NCBI RefSeq assembly: GCF_000819725.1
Contig: NZ_CDDH01000014.1
Coordinates: forward strand, 22,056 to 86,055
Source of the DNA: Aeromonas australiensis
GTDB taxonomy: Bacteria > Pseudomonadota > Gammaproteobacteria > Enterobacterales > Aeromonadaceae
DNA: 64,000 nt
Direction: 5' to 3'
Shown: positions 30,021 through 40,053 of the stretch, piece after piece
Layout of the letters: each line of letters begins with the position of its first letter
Position numbering within the stretch: the first letter of the stretch is position 1
The notes under the pieces: model-generated
Told to the model about the DNA's origin: nothing
The model's database searches: none
What the model saw: only the letters and a program-made list of their open reading frames with translations
Translations under genes and position numbers: made by a program

Positions 30021-31649
30021 ATGGAACCGCTTTTCATCGCCGTAGCCTTTGCCTGCGGCATGCTGGTCAACCTGGTGGGACTGCCCCCCCTGATTGGCTT
30101 TCTGGCCGCTGGCTTCGTGCTCAATCTATTGGGCTATGGCAGCTCAGTGGTCATGACCACCCTGGCCGATCTGGGGGTGACCCTGATGCTCTTTACCATC
30201 GGCCTCAAGCTCAATATCAAGACCTTGCTGCGGCGGGATGTGTGGGGAACAGCCTCCCTGCATATTCTGATCTCCAGTGGCTTGTTCTGGGTGCTGCTAC
30301 TGGCCTGCAAGGGGCTGGGCATGAGCCTGATGATGGAGCTGGATTGGCCGCACGCCCTCATGCTCGGTTTTGCCCTCTCCTTCTCCAGTACCGTGTTCGC
30401 CGTCAAGGTACTGGAGGAGCGCAGCGACATGAACGCCCTCTATGCCAAGCTGGCGATCGGGGTGCTGATCATGCAAGACATCTTTGCTGTAGGCTTTTTG
30501 ACCGTATCCAGCGGCAAGTTACCCAGTATCTGGGCGCTGTGGGTATTGGCACTGCCCTTCCTGCGGCCACTGCTGTTCAAACTGCTGGAGCGGGCTGGCC
30601 ACGGTGAATTGCAGATGCTGATGGGGATCACCCTGGCCCTGGTGGTGGGTGCCGCCGGCTTTGAAGCGGTCGGCCTGAAACCGGATCTCGGGGCCCTGAT
30701 CATCGGCATGTTGCTGGCTCCCCATCCGGCGGCGGCCGGTATGGCCAAATCCCTGTTCAATCTCAAGGATCTGTTCCTCATCTGCTTTTTTCTCTCCATC
30801 GGTCTCAATGGCATGCCCACCGAACAGACCATGTGGATGGCGCTGGTACTGATGTTGGCCCTGCCGCTGAAAAGCGCGCTCTACTATCTGGTCTACAGCG
30901 CCGCCCGGCTGCGGGTGCGTACAGCCCTGCTCTCCACCCTGGTGCTTGCCAACTACTCAGAATTCGGGCTCATCGTGGCAGCCATTGCCGCCAAGGCAGG
31001 GTGGCTCTCCCATGAATGGTTGATTGCCCTGTCGCTGGCCCTGGCTGGCAGCTTTATGCTCTCTGCCCCCCTTAACAGCTACAGCGAGTGGATTTATCAA
31101 CAGCTGGGGCCCTGGTTGCGGCGGCTGCAGGCCGATACGCTGCATGTGGAAGATAGACCCATCGAACTGGGAGACTCGGAGGTGATCGTGCTTGGCATGG
31201 GCCGCATCGGACAGGGCGCCTACCAGGAGCTGGAACACAAATATGGTCAGGTGATCCTCGGGGTAGAAAATGATGCCGAAAAAGTGGTGCAACTGCGGCA
31301 ACAGGGGGTAAATGTGCTGGAGGGCGATGCCACCGATACCGATTTCTGGGACAAGGTGATCCTCTCTCATCAAGTCCAGCTGATCATACTCGCCATGCCC
31401 CATCACTCGGGAAATCTGTATGCCATCGATATGCTGCGCCAACGTGGCTTCAACGGCAAAATCGCCGCCATCGTCCGCTTTATCGATGATATCCCCTCGC
31501 TGCAGGAACACGGTGTCGATGCGGTCTTTAACCTCTATGACGAAGCGGGCAGCGGCTTTGCCCGCCACGTGATCAAGCAGTTGCATCCCCTCGATACCCC
31601 ACTTGTCAATGAGGGGCCCTCTCGTTTAACTTATCCACAACATAGTTAA
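30021..31649 (+). CDS. Kef-type cation:proton antiporter with TrkA-N domain (YbaL/KefC-like)
   Basis: Inner-membrane CPA2-family transporter, 542 residues. The N-terminal exchanger domain (about 1-370) has about 12 helices (GFLAAGFVLNLLGYG, FSSTVFAVKVLEE, a motif of Kef proteins, and GADIAG-like GALIIGMLLAPH). The C-terminal RCK/TrkA-N domain (about 386-500) shows VIVLGMGRIGQGAYQELE. Homologues move potassium or sodium against protons under electrophile or osmotic stress. It starts 15 bases after nagD with its own GGAG site, so the two are probably cotranscribed. The ion is not determined by sequence. Confidence 0.85.
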   Translation: MEPLFIAVAFACGMLVNLVGLPPLIGFLAAGFVLNLLGYGSSVVMTTLADLGVTLMLFTIGLKLNIKTLLRRDVWGTASLHILISSGLFWVLLLACKGLGMSLMMELDWPHALMLGFALSFSSTVFAVKVLEERSDMNALYAKLAIGVLIMQDIFAVGFLTVSSGKLPSIWALWVLALPFLRPLLFKLLERAGHGELQMLMGITLALVVGAAGFEAVGLKPDLGALIIGMLLAPHPAAAGMAKSLFNLKDLFLICFFLSIGLNGMPTEQTMWMALVLMLALPLKSALYYLVYSAARLRVRTALLSTLVLANYSEFGLIVAAIAAKAGWLSHEWLIALSLALAGSFMLSAPLNSYSEWIYQQLGPWLRRLQADTLHVEDRPIELGDSEVIVLGMGRIGQGAYQELEHKYGQVILGVENDAEKVVQLRQQGVNVLEGDATDTDFWDKVILSHQVQLIILAMPHHSGNLYAIDMLRQRGFNGKIAAIVRFIDDIPSLQEHGVDAVFNLYDEAGSGFARHVIKQLHPLDTPLVNEGPSRLTYPQHS

Positions 31650-31715
31650 ATAAAGTAAACACTGGCGGGGTCAGGATGGCCCCGCGTTCCTATCTGCCGA
31701 AGCCAAGGAGGCACC

Positions 31716-32084
31716 ATGAAGACCCTCAACGACTGGATCCTGCTCGACCGCCACGAGGCGGCCCCTACCCCGCTGATGCCCGCCCCCGAGCGCATTAAAG
31801 CGGGCAACCCGAGCCAGACGGTGTGGAACCACTACTCCGACCCCCGCCAGCAGTTTCACGTCGGCTTCTGGGCTTGCGAGCCCGGCCGCTGGGCCATCCA
31901 CTACACCGAACACGAGTATTGCCAGCTGCTGGAGGGGGATGTGGTGATCCACGACAGTCAGGGTGGCCAGCTGGCCCTCAAACCCGGCGATCAATTCGTC
32001 ATTCCCGCCGGCTTTGTCGGCGAGTGGGAGACCCTCACCCCTTGTCGCAAGGTTTATGTGATCTTCGAGCCCGCCTCGACTTGA
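31716..32084 (+). CDS. Cupin-domain protein (DUF861 type)
   Basis: Small 122-residue single-domain beta-barrel of the Cupin_3 (DUF861) family, usually annotated as a cupin or ethanolamine-utilisation EutQ-like protein. Motif 1 is WAIHYTEHEYCQLLEGDVVI and motif 2 is LKPGDQFVIPAGFVGEWE. The metal-binding His/Glu pattern is only partly canonical. Strong AAGGAGG site. It lies 66 bases after the Kef-type gene and may belong to that operon. Biochemical role unknown. Confidence 0.85.
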   Translation: MKTLNDWILLDRHEAAPTPLMPAPERIKAGNPSQTVWNHYSDPRQQFHVGFWACEPGRWAIHYTEHEYCQLLEGDVVIHDSQGGQLALKPGDQFVIPAGFVGEWETLTPCRKVYVIFEPAST

Positions 32085-32276
32085 CGTTCACGTCACCCAG
32101 CCCCGTTGCAGCAGCCCTTATCCTGTTGATCCGCTTGACGCTTACGGCATGATTTTCTGCGGTTTTCCCGCTTGCAAAAGATTTTTCCGCTAGGCATTGT
32201 GATTGGCGAGGAATGTAAACGGAATTTCGAGCCCGAACGTGGGGGGCTCATATAAAAATCAAGAGGATAACCGCCA

Positions 32277-33941
32277 ATGTGTTCAATTTTCGGCATTCTG
32301 GATATCAAGTCCGATGCAGTAGCCCTGCGCAAATCGGCACTGGAGATGTCCAAGCGACTTCGTCACCGCGGGCCTGACTGGTCCGGCGTCTACAGCTCCG
32401 ACAAAGCCATTCTGGTACATGAGCGTCTGGCCATCGTCGACCCGGGCAATGGCGCCCAGCCGCTCTACAACCCCGAGCGCACCCATGTGCTGGCGGTCAA
32501 TGGCGAGATCTACAACCACAAAGAGCTGGAGAAGACCCTCAAGGTCGACTTCCAGTTCCAGACCAAATCTGACTGCGAAGTGCTGCTGGCCCTTTACAAG
32601 GAGAAGGGCCCGGCGTTTCTCGACGATCTCAACGGCATCTTTGCCTTCATTCTTTATGACGCCGAACAGGATGCCTACCTGATTGGTCGCGACCACATGG
32701 GGATCATCCCCCTCTATACCGGCCGCGACGAGCACGGCAACTTCTATGTCGCCTCCGAAATGAAGGCGCTGGTGCCGGTCTGCAAGAGCGTCGAAACCTT
32801 CCCGCCGGGACACTACCTGTGGAGCAAGGATGGCGAGCTCAAACAGTGGTACAAGCGCGACTGGATGGAATACAGCGCGGTCGAGCACAACGTCAGCGAC
32901 AAAGCGGAGCTGAAAGCCGCGCTGGAAGCGGCGGTCAAGCGCCAGCTGATGTGCGACGTGCCTTATGGCGTGCTGCTCTCCGGCGGGCTGGACTCCTCCG
33001 TCATCTCCGCCATCACCAAGCTCTATGCGGCGCGCCGCATCGAGGACGATGGCAAGAGCGAAGCCTGGTGGCCCCAGCTGCACTCGTTTGCCGTGGGGCT
33101 GGAAGGCTCGCCTGACTTGGCCGCTGCCCGCAAGGTGGCCGATCACCTCGGCACCATCCACCACCAGATCCACTTCACCGTGCAAGAGGGGCTGGATGCC
33201 CTGCGGGACGTCATCTATCACCTCGAGACCTATGACGTCACCACCATTCGCGCCTCCACGCCGATGTATCTGATGGCCCGCTACATCAAAGCGATGGGGA
33301 TCAAGATGGTGCTCTCCGGTGAAGGCTCCGACGAGCTGTTTGGTGGCTACCTCTATTTCCACAAGGCGCCCAACGCCCGCGAGTTTCACGAAGAGACGGT
33401 GCGCAAGCTCTCCGCCCTGCATCTCTATGACTGCCTGCGCGCCAACAAATCCATGGCCGCCTGGGGGGTGGAAGGTCGCGTCCCCTTCCTCGACAAGGAG
33501 TTCATGGATGTGGCGATGCGCCTCAACCCCGCCGACAAGATGTGTGGCAAGGGCAAGATCGAGAAGCATATCCTGCGCGAAGCGTTCGAGGATCTGCTGC
33601 CCCATGAAGTGGCATGGCGTCAGAAGGAGCAATTCTCCGACGGCGTAGGCTATTCGTGGATCGACAGCCTCAAAGCCATGGTGGAACAGGAAGTGACGGA
33701 TCAGATGTTCGAGGCGGCCGCATTCCGCTTCCCCATCAACACCCCGCTCACCAAAGAGGCTTACTTCTACCGCGCCATCTTCGACGAGCACTTCCCGCTG
33801 GAGTCCGCCGCCCGCACCGTGCCCTACGGCAAGTCGGTCGCCTGCTCCACCCCCACCGCACTGGAGTGGGATGCCAAGTTCAAAGAGTTGGCCGACCCCT
33901 CCGGCCGCGCCGTGATGGACGTGCACCAGCAGGGTTATTGA
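32277..33941 (+). CDS. asnB: Asparagine synthetase B (glutamine-hydrolysing)
   Basis: Makes asparagine from aspartate, ATP and glutamine. The 554 residues match E. coli AsnB in length and sequence. The N-terminal Ntn glutaminase uses Cys2 (MCSIFGILDI), with RLAIVDPGNGAQPL and VNGEIYNHKEL; the synthetase domain carries the PP-loop LLSGGLDSSVISA (about 233) and GEGSDELFGGYLYFH. Ribosome site GAGGA lies 9 bases before the ATG. It is the last rightward gene before the converging capsule cluster and has a strong shared terminator. Confidence 0.97.
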   Translation: MCSIFGILDIKSDAVALRKSALEMSKRLRHRGPDWSGVYSSDKAILVHERLAIVDPGNGAQPLYNPERTHVLAVNGEIYNHKELEKTLKVDFQFQTKSDCEVLLALYKEKGPAFLDDLNGIFAFILYDAEQDAYLIGRDHMGIIPLYTGRDEHGNFYVASEMKALVPVCKSVETFPPGHYLWSKDGELKQWYKRDWMEYSAVEHNVSDKAELKAALEAAVKRQLMCDVPYGVLLSGGLDSSVISAITKLYAARRIEDDGKSEAWWPQLHSFAVGLEGSPDLAAARKVADHLGTIHHQIHFTVQEGLDALRDVIYHLETYDVTTIRASTPMYLMARYIKAMGIKMVLSGEGSDELFGGYLYFHKAPNAREFHEETVRKLSALHLYDCLRANKSMAAWGVEGRVPFLDKEFMDVAMRLNPADKMCGKGKIEKHILREAFEDLLPHEVAWRQKEQFSDGVGYSWIDSLKAMVEQEVTDQMFEAAAFRFPINTPLTKEAYFYRAIFDEHFPLESAARTVPYGKSVACSTPTALEWDAKFKELADPSGRAVMDVHQQGY

Positions 33942-33977
33942 GCCCTGACGGGTGAACCAGACCGGAGAATGCCAAAT

Positions 33978-34013
33978 AAAAAAAGCCCTTCACCATGGTG
34001 AAGGGCTTTTTTA
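33978..34013. terminator. Bidirectional terminator between asnB and kpsS
   Basis: A long perfect palindrome (AGCCCTTCACC, 2-base centre, and complement) with an A-run before and a T-run after. It ends both asnB and the leftward capsule operon. Confidence 0.92.
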
Positions 34014-34053
34014 TGGTTCAGCGCGACGGGCCGGCAGCGCAAAAACTGCCCTC

Positions 34054-35388
34054 CTAGACGGGCAGTGTTGAGCACCAGGACCCGACCGAATGCAACCCGT
34101 CCGCAATAGGCTCATAAGTGGCCAACCAGGGTAAGGTAAAGCCAACCATTTTATGCACACTGGCCCGATGCCCCCATGACACCGCCTCATCACTGCGATG
34201 CCGGGTGTCGAGCTTCATCTTTTCCATGACTGCCTGGGCACTCAGATTGAGATGACGGTAAAAACTGGCATTGAGCTGGGTCAGATGGAGCAAGGAGTGG
34301 CGCATCCGTTTGAATGTCTCCGGGCAGACCGGGCTCTGCTTGTGCCAGAAGGAAGCAAGCGAACCCTTGGTGGTCAGGCCGTCAATATCATAGAGCGCCC
34401 GCCCCATGCAGAAGGTGGGCACATCATGCAACAGCGCAGAGAGACCGACCGTGCTGTTGATAGTGATCACCCCTTTGAGCAGGGGATAGAGGGTCGGCAA
34501 TGGCAGTTCATAACCGTAGAAGACCCGCCCCTCCAGACCAAGCACGGCAATGAGTCTGTTTATCTGGGCGCGATAACTGACATAGCCCCGATCCATCGGG
34601 TGATGCTTGAACAGCAACACATCTTCGGGTTTGGCATGCTCTGCAAAGGAGTTGATCACCTGGGCAACCATCTCCTCTACCCCGCTCAGGTCAGAGTGCT
34701 CCCGGATCTGAAAATCTTCGGTCACTTGCAGTGGCACAAAGAAGATCCGCCCGGCGTATTGAGGCAACGCCTTGAGCAAGGCGCGATCCTGGCGCAGATT
34801 GCCGTATTTCACCATACCGCCATACACCCATCCCATCGCCTCTTGCACCAGACTCCAGGGGCGATGATTGACAAAATGGGGGTAGCGCCACTGCATCAGC
34901 GCCTTGCAAATATGGTAACGGCTGGCATACCAGGCTCGGCGAGCAAAGGTCTTGCCCACCTGCAACGGCGCCACATAGGGAGCGGGCCAGCTCAGCCCGG
35001 CCAGCTGATCACGCCGCGCATAGAGCGGACTAAACGCATTGACCCCCCCCTGCTCCAGCGTCACAAAATCCGGGCGCAGGTAGCCCTCCTCCATGGCCCA
35101 GACCGCCACCTTTCTCAGCTTGCAGATACGAATAGCTTGTTGGTGGTAATAGCGGCAGTCGCCATAGCAGATCAGGCTCTCGATACCGTGGCGCTTGATG
35201 AAACGGCGAAAAAAGGTATTCCAGCTCTCCGGCTTGCCGGTAAACCGTTCGTTGTGACCGGCGCACGGCCAGCACTCATCCCCGCCGTTGAAATGGATCT
35301 TGTAAACCTCATGGCCAGCCTCCGTGAGGGTGTGACTCAGAGTCTGAAAGAAAGGGCCAAGCGGTCCTTGCAGCAACACAATCTTCAT
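34054..35388 (-). CDS. kpsS: Capsule polysaccharide Kdo transferase KpsS
   Basis: Cytoplasmic enzyme that, with KpsC, builds the poly-beta-Kdo linker on lysophosphatidylglycerol, the lipid anchor of ABC-transporter-dependent capsules. The 444 residues (E. coli KpsS 389) show the family start MKIVLLQGPLGPFF, GDCRYYHQQAIRICK, EEGYLRPDFVTLE, FVPLQVTEDFQIREHS, the HP motif LFKHHPMDRG and the segment INSTVGLSALLHDVPTFCMG. It is the last gene of the operon, 7 bases after kpsC. The roughly 60 extra residues at the C-terminus are not obviously conserved. Confidence 0.93.
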   Translation of the reverse strand: MKIVLLQGPLGPFFQTLSHTLTEAGHEVYKIHFNGGDECWPCAGHNERFTGKPESWNTFFRRFIKRHGIESLICYGDCRYYHQQAIRICKLRKVAVWAMEEGYLRPDFVTLEQGGVNAFSPLYARRDQLAGLSWPAPYVAPLQVGKTFARRAWYASRYHICKALMQWRYPHFVNHRPWSLVQEAMGWVYGGMVKYGNLRQDRALLKALPQYAGRIFFVPLQVTEDFQIREHSDLSGVEEMVAQVINSFAEHAKPEDVLLFKHHPMDRGYVSYRAQINRLIAVLGLEGRVFYGYELPLPTLYPLLKGVITINSTVGLSALLHDVPTFCMGRALYDIDGLTTKGSLASFWHKQSPVCPETFKRMRHSLLHLTQLNASFYRHLNLSAQAVMEKMKLDTRHRSDEAVSWGHRASVHKMVGFTLPWLATYEPIADGLHSVGSWCSTLPV

Positions 35389-35395
35389 GATCGGT

Positions 35396-37501
35396 TTATC
35401 TCATTAACGAGGGAAGGGAAGGACGCTGGCGCAGGGTCTCGACCAGATAACCCAACTTGAGCTGCCAACGTTGCCAGCGGCTCGACTTGCCGCTGACCCC
35501 CTGGCCCTGCTGTGCCAGCTGGCGGATCAACTGCTCTGGCGTGATCCAGAGCCCGGTCTGCCAGTCGAGATAGCGCGGATAGGCAACCAGGGTCAGATAG
35601 ACCAGCGCCGCCAGCGGCAGGCTGCGTTGACGACGGGCAGGAGGATAGGCATCCGTGGTCAGGCCCCAGCCGCTGTAGAAGGGTTGGCCCCAGGTGGTTA
35701 CCTTGACCCCCTGCACCAACGCCTCAAAGCCGCTGAGCGAAGTCATGGTGTGCAGCTCATCCACATGGGGATAAAGGCTGGTGAGCCCGATATCCAGCAC
35801 CTGACTATCGACACACTCCGCCAGACAGGCCGCTGAAATCGCCCCACCCCGATTGCCCGCCACCACATCAGGGTGCGGCTTGTAGAGAATATGAGCGTCG
35901 GGTTTGGCCGCCCGCACCGCCCACAGCAACTGCTCGTTGCTGCGAATATGGGGGCTCCCGGTGAGGATGGAGGCATCGCCATCCACCTGGCCCACCACCA
36001 AAACCAGCTCACGACCATCATCGGGCCTGACGTAGTGCTGCGGCTCGCCCACATTGTATTTGCTGACCCTGTGCTCCCGTAGCAAGGCGATCAGGGCGTC
36101 ACCGCGCTTGACCTCTGCCTCCGTCATTCCCTGATAGTTGAGCAACTGTTCCAGCCCGCTGGGAGTCCGGCTATCGAAATAGATCCCGACCGGGTCCAGC
36201 GACAAGGAGGAAGGCCGACAGAGATTGGAGCCCAACCCCCTCGAGCGAATAAAACCATCCTCGACCCGGATTGCCGAGGCGAGATCGGGGTGACGACTGC
36301 CCCACACCAGCACCTGCTCGTCACCGGTCAACCGCTTGGGGGGCTTGCGCACAAAGCGCAGCTCATCGGCCAAATGTTGGCAAAACGCCTGCATAAAGGC
36401 CCGCTTCCACAGCGAGAAACCGACCAGATAAAGCCTGCGCCAACGTGGAGCAGGCTTTTGCTGGCGAGCAATGATGGCAACGACCTCTTCCACTTCACAA
36501 CGTTGGCCAAGCACGGGGTCAAGATAGCGCGGGTAGCAGATCAAGGCTGCCGCAACAAGCTGGGGGAGCGACACTTTTACGTTGCGCCGTTCACACTGCT
36601 TACTGTCATGGGTCAGCCCCCAACCGGCATAAAACGGCATCCCGAAGCAGTAGACCGGCTTGCCCAGCAGCAGGGCTTCAAAGCCGAGCTGGGATGACAC
36701 CGTATAGACAGCATCCACCACCTTGAGTAGCGCATGGGGATGGCAGTGATCGGCCACAATCTCTACATCATCGAGGTTAAGACGGGCCAACACCCCGCGC
36801 TTCTTGCCAAGGCGCATCTTGTTAAAACGAGTGTCAGGGTGGGTACGCAGCAACAGCCGCGCATCGGGATGATTGCGGCGCGCCGCTTCCACCATCGCCA
36901 CAAAATCCGCTTCACTGGCCAGCGCCCCCGGAATGGAGAGATCCCCCGCCACCTGATCGACCAGCAGGATCCTGGGTTTGGCGCTCTGCTGCAGACGTGC
37001 GGCAAGCCCTGCTGGCAAGCCACCATAGTCCCCGACAGCAGAGAGTGCGGTCACGCTGCCGCTGACAATCGACTGACCGGGGGCAGTGGCATAACAGTTG
37101 TATTTGGTGATCCCGAGCCGTACCAGCTCACCAATCAATCGCTCGGCCCGTGCCAACATCTGTGGCTCGCACGGGATGGCAATCAACTGCTCAAGCTGGC
37201 TGGGCTGGCGGGCATCGTAATAGATCCCGACGGGATCGGCGATCAGCGAGACCGCCTTGCCATCCCCGGCGGGGTGACCGATATAACCGATAAAGCCATC
37301 TTCCAGCTGCCAATAGGGCAATCCTAACGCTTGTGCCTTCTGCTTAATCTGCTTGGTATTGGCTTTTTGGCCCCAACCAACTAAAACATCATTTTCAGAA
37401 AAAGAGACAACCCCTTCCATATGATGTAATGGGTAACCAAGCATAGGTTCAATACTGTTTTTTCTAGCAAGAATGCCTTTCGAACCCGTATATAAAGCCA
37501 T
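35396..37501 (-). CDS. kpsC: Capsule polysaccharide Kdo transferase KpsC (two-domain)
   Basis: Dual-domain beta-Kdo transferase that extends the poly-Kdo linker after KpsS adds the first residue. The 701 residues (E. coli 675) contain two related halves. The first has WQLEDGFIGYIGH, PVGIYYDARQPSQLEQLI, LLRTHPDTRFNKMRLGKKRG and GWGLTHDSKQ. The second has VEDGFIRSRGLGSN, PVGIYFDSRTPSGLEQLL, LYKPHPDVVAGNRGG and YSGWGLTTDAYP. This internal repeat is the hallmark of KpsC. It lies between rfbC and kpsS and acts at the inner-membrane cytoplasmic face. Confidence 0.95.
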   Translation of the reverse strand: MALYTGSKGILARKNSIEPMLGYPLHHMEGVVSFSENDVLVGWGQKANTKQIKQKAQALGLPYWQLEDGFIGYIGHPAGDGKAVSLIADPVGIYYDARQPSQLEQLIAIPCEPQMLARAERLIGELVRLGITKYNCYATAPGQSIVSGSVTALSAVGDYGGLPAGLAARLQQSAKPRILLVDQVAGDLSIPGALASEADFVAMVEAARRNHPDARLLLRTHPDTRFNKMRLGKKRGVLARLNLDDVEIVADHCHPHALLKVVDAVYTVSSQLGFEALLLGKPVYCFGMPFYAGWGLTHDSKQCERRNVKVSLPQLVAAALICYPRYLDPVLGQRCEVEEVVAIIARQQKPAPRWRRLYLVGFSLWKRAFMQAFCQHLADELRFVRKPPKRLTGDEQVLVWGSRHPDLASAIRVEDGFIRSRGLGSNLCRPSSLSLDPVGIYFDSRTPSGLEQLLNYQGMTEAEVKRGDALIALLREHRVSKYNVGEPQHYVRPDDGRELVLVVGQVDGDASILTGSPHIRSNEQLLWAVRAAKPDAHILYKPHPDVVAGNRGGAISAACLAECVDSQVLDIGLTSLYPHVDELHTMTSLSGFEALVQGVKVTTWGQPFYSGWGLTTDAYPPARRQRSLPLAALVYLTLVAYPRYLDWQTGLWITPEQLIRQLAQQGQGVSGKSSRWQRWQLKLGYLVETLRQRPSLPSLMR

Positions 37502-37550
37502 ATCATCTCAGCGAACTAAAGACTCCCTGCCATAGTGCAGGGAGTGTAAT

Positions 37551-38102
37551 TTAGATAAACAGATCTGCGGTCTCTAATGACTTGGCAGTACTATCTTTTG
37601 CAGAGGTAAGGATGTCCGCGTTTAATTCAGGCCATTTAATACCAATCGAGGCATCATTCCATGCAATACCTCTATCGCTCACTGGTGCATAGTAATTGGT
37701 TGTCTTATACAAAAACTCGGCCGTTTCTGTCAGCGTAACAAAGCCATGAGCAAATCCTTCCGGGATCCACAGTTGTCGCTTGTTCTCTCCAGAAAGGTGA
37801 ACGCCTACCCATTGCCCGAAGGTCGGGGAGCTTTTACGAATATCTACAGCCACATCAAATACTTCACCCGCCACACAGCGCACCAGCTTGCCCTGGGCAT
37901 GGGGAGGCAATTGATAATGCAAGCCACGCAATACCCCTTTCGACGATTTGGAGTGATTATCTTGCACAAAAGTAACCGGATATCCAACGGCCTCTTCAAA
38001 CAACTTGTGGTTGAAACTCTCAAAGAAAAAACCACGTTCATCACCAAATACTTTTGGCTCAAAAATAAGTACATCAGGAATCGCTGTCTTGATTACATTC
38101 AT
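37551..38102 (-). CDS. rfbC: dTDP-4-dehydrorhamnose 3,5-epimerase
   Basis: Third step of dTDP-L-rhamnose synthesis: double epimerisation of dTDP-4-keto-6-deoxyglucose. About 183 residues, cupin fold, with the family segments DERGFFFESFN, the catalytic His in VLRGLHYQLPPHAQGKLVRC (about 60), and IPEGFAHGFVTLTETAEFLYK. ATG 38102 is used since MNVIKTAIPDVLIFEP aligns with RmlC; four codons upstream are also open. Last of galU-rfbBDAC. Confidence 0.95.
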   Translation of the reverse strand: MNVIKTAIPDVLIFEPKVFGDERGFFFESFNHKLFEEAVGYPVTFVQDNHSKSSKGVLRGLHYQLPPHAQGKLVRCVAGEVFDVAVDIRKSSPTFGQWVGVHLSGENKRQLWIPEGFAHGFVTLTETAEFLYKTTNYYAPVSDRGIAWNDASIGIKWPELNADILTSAKDSTAKSLETADLFI

Positions 38103-38165
38103 CTGTCTATCCACATTTGATTCAATTTTTATGGGGGGAGCATCTTCCCTCCCCCCTATATCACA

Positions 38166-39044
38166 TCAGGCTTTGGCAACCATTCTTAACAAATATTGTC
38201 CATAGGCATTCTTTGCCAGTGGCGCTGCAAGTTCACGCACCTGGTCGGCATTGATAAACTTCTGGCGATACGCAATCTCTTCCGGGCACGCCACTTTCAA
38301 CCCCTGACGGGTCTCGATAGTTTGAATAAAGTTGCTCGCTTCAATCAGGCTTTCATGGGTACCGGTATCCAGCCAGGCATAACCACGGCCCATCATGGCC
38401 ACCGACAGATTGCCTTGCTCCAGGTAAATACGGTTCACATCGGTAATTTCCAGCTCACCACGGGGCGACGGCTTCAGGCTCTTGGCAATCTCCACCACGC
38501 TGTTGTCGTAGAAATAGAGGCCGGTCACCGCATAGTTGCTCTTGGGCTCCAGTGGCTTCTCTTCCAGAGAGATAGCGGTACCCTCTTTATCAAATTCCAC
38601 CACCCCATAACGCTCGGGGTCATGCACATGGTAGGCAAAGACGGTAGCGCCGCTCTCTTTGGCCGCTGCGGCTTCCAACTGTTTCTGCAGGTCATGGCCG
38701 TAGAAGATGTTGTCGCCCAGCACCAGTGCACAGGGATCTGACCCGATAAACTCTTCACCCAGAATAAAGGCTTGTGCCAACCCGTCCGGACTTGGCTGTA
38801 CCTTGTATTGCAAGTTCAGACCCCACTGGCTGCCATCACCCAGCAATTGCTCAAAGCGGGGAGTATCTTGCGGCGTGCTGATGATCAAAATATCGCGGAT
38901 CCCCGCCAGCATCAGGGTGCTGAGCGGATAGTAGATCATCGGCTTGTCATAGATGGGCAGCAGCTGCTTGCTCACTGCCATGGTCACAGGATAGAGACGG
39001 GTGCCAGATCCACCGGCCAGAATAATGCCTTTACGTTTGGTCAT
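38166..39044 (-). CDS. rfbA: Glucose-1-phosphate thymidylyltransferase
   Basis: First step of dTDP-rhamnose synthesis: dTTP + glucose-1-phosphate to dTDP-glucose. The 292 residues equal E. coli RmlA, with [16 protein letters not shown] (about 6-21), the Lys of [32 protein letters not shown] and the metal-binding [15 protein letters not shown]. Lies between rfbD and rfbC on the same strand. Confidence 0.97.
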   Translation of the reverse strand: MTKRKGIILAGGSGTRLYPVTMAVSKQLLPIYDKPMIYYPLSTLMLAGIRDILIISTPQDTPRFEQLLGDGSQWGLNLQYKVQPSPDGLAQAFILGEEFIGSDPCALVLGDNIFYGHDLQKQLEAAAAKESGATVFAYHVHDPERYGVVEFDKEGTAISLEEKPLEPKSNYAVTGLYFYDNSVVEIAKSLKPSPRGELEITDVNRIYLEQGNLSVAMMGRGYAWLDTGTHESLIEASNFIQTIETRQGLKVACPEEIAYRQKFINADQVRELAAPLAKNAYGQYLLRMVAKA

Positions 39045-39156
39045 GATGCTTGTTTCTTATTTTTAAATTGCAAAAGAAAAGGGTGGCTTGCGGCCACACC
39101 TTTCTGTTTTATCCCTGCCAGCCAGAGAGGCGTTCAACACATCTCTGGCCAGTGAT

Positions 39157-40044
39157 TTATTTGTCCAGGATCTCGGTCAACATCCGCTCCACACCGACGG
39201 TCCAGTCCGGCAGCACCAGATCAAAGGTGCGCTGGAATTTGCCGGTATCAAGGCGGGAGTTATGGGGGCGTTTGGCCGGAGTCGGGAAGGCACTGGTCGG
39301 CACCGCATTGAGCTGTGTCACCGCCAGTTCAACCCCGGCCTCTCTGGCTTTGGCAAACACCAGCTGGGCGTAGTCAAACCAGGTGGTGGTGCCGGAGGCA
39401 ATCAGATGGTACAGCCCGGCGACCTCGGGTTTGCGCTGCGCCACGCGGAGAGCATGGGCAGTACAATCGGCCAGCAACTCGGCGCCGGTCGGTGCGCCGA
39501 ACTGGTCATTGATCACTGACATCTCGCTACGCTCTTTGCCAAAGCGCAGCATGGTCTTGGCAAAGTTGGCGCCGCGGGCGGCGTAAACCCAGCTGGTGCG
39601 GAAGATCAGGTGACGAGCGCACAGAGCAGCCCCCTGTTCCCCCGCCAGCTTGGTTTCGCCGTAGACGTTAAGCGGTGCAGTCGCATCGGTTTCCACCCAG
39701 GGGCGCTCACCGCTGCCATCGAACACATAGTCGGTGGAGTAATGCACCAACCAGGCACCCAATACTTCCGCTTCTTTGGCGATAGCAGCCACGCTGGTCG
39801 CGTTAAGCAGCTCGGCAAACTCCCGCTCGCTTTCGGCCTTGTCGACTGCGGTGTGGGCTGCGGCGTTGACAATCACGTCCGGCTTGACCAAGCGCACCGT
39901 CTCCGCTACGCCGGCCGGATTGCTGAAATCACCGCAATAGTCAGTGGAGTCAAAATCAACGGCAGTGATACGCCCGAGCGGCGCCAGTGCGCGCTGCAGC
40001 TCCCAGCCGACCTGGCCGTTTTTGCCAAATAATAAAATATGCAT
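39157..40044 (-). CDS. rfbD: dTDP-4-dehydrorhamnose reductase
   Basis: Last step of dTDP-L-rhamnose synthesis, NADPH-dependent reduction at C4. The 295 residues are an extended SDR: GKNGQVGWELQRAL (NAD(P) motif), VNAAAHTAVDKAESE, STDYVFDG and the catalytic YGETKLAGEQ (Tyr/Lys about 128-132). A seven-copy 7-base repeat lies 10-58 bases before its ATG, so the leader spacing from rfbB could vary. The ribosome site is weak (GAGAA). Confidence 0.96.
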   Translation of the reverse strand: MHILLFGKNGQVGWELQRALAPLGRITAVDFDSTDYCGDFSNPAGVAETVRLVKPDVIVNAAAHTAVDKAESEREFAELLNATSVAAIAKEAEVLGAWLVHYSTDYVFDGSGERPWVETDATAPLNVYGETKLAGEQGAALCARHLIFRTSWVYAARGANFAKTMLRFGKERSEMSVINDQFGAPTGAELLADCTAHALRVAQRKPEVAGLYHLIASGTTTWFDYAQLVFAKAREAGVELAVTQLNAVPTSAFPTPAKRPHNSRLDTGKFQRTFDLVLPDWTVGVERMLTEILDK

Positions 40045-40053
40045 AGTGTTCTC

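Noticed and set aside
32283..33926. 547-codon open frame on the minus strand opposite asnB
   Set aside because: Antisense shadow of a full-length, conserved asparagine synthetase; the translation looks like His/Gly/Val-rich antisense sequence.
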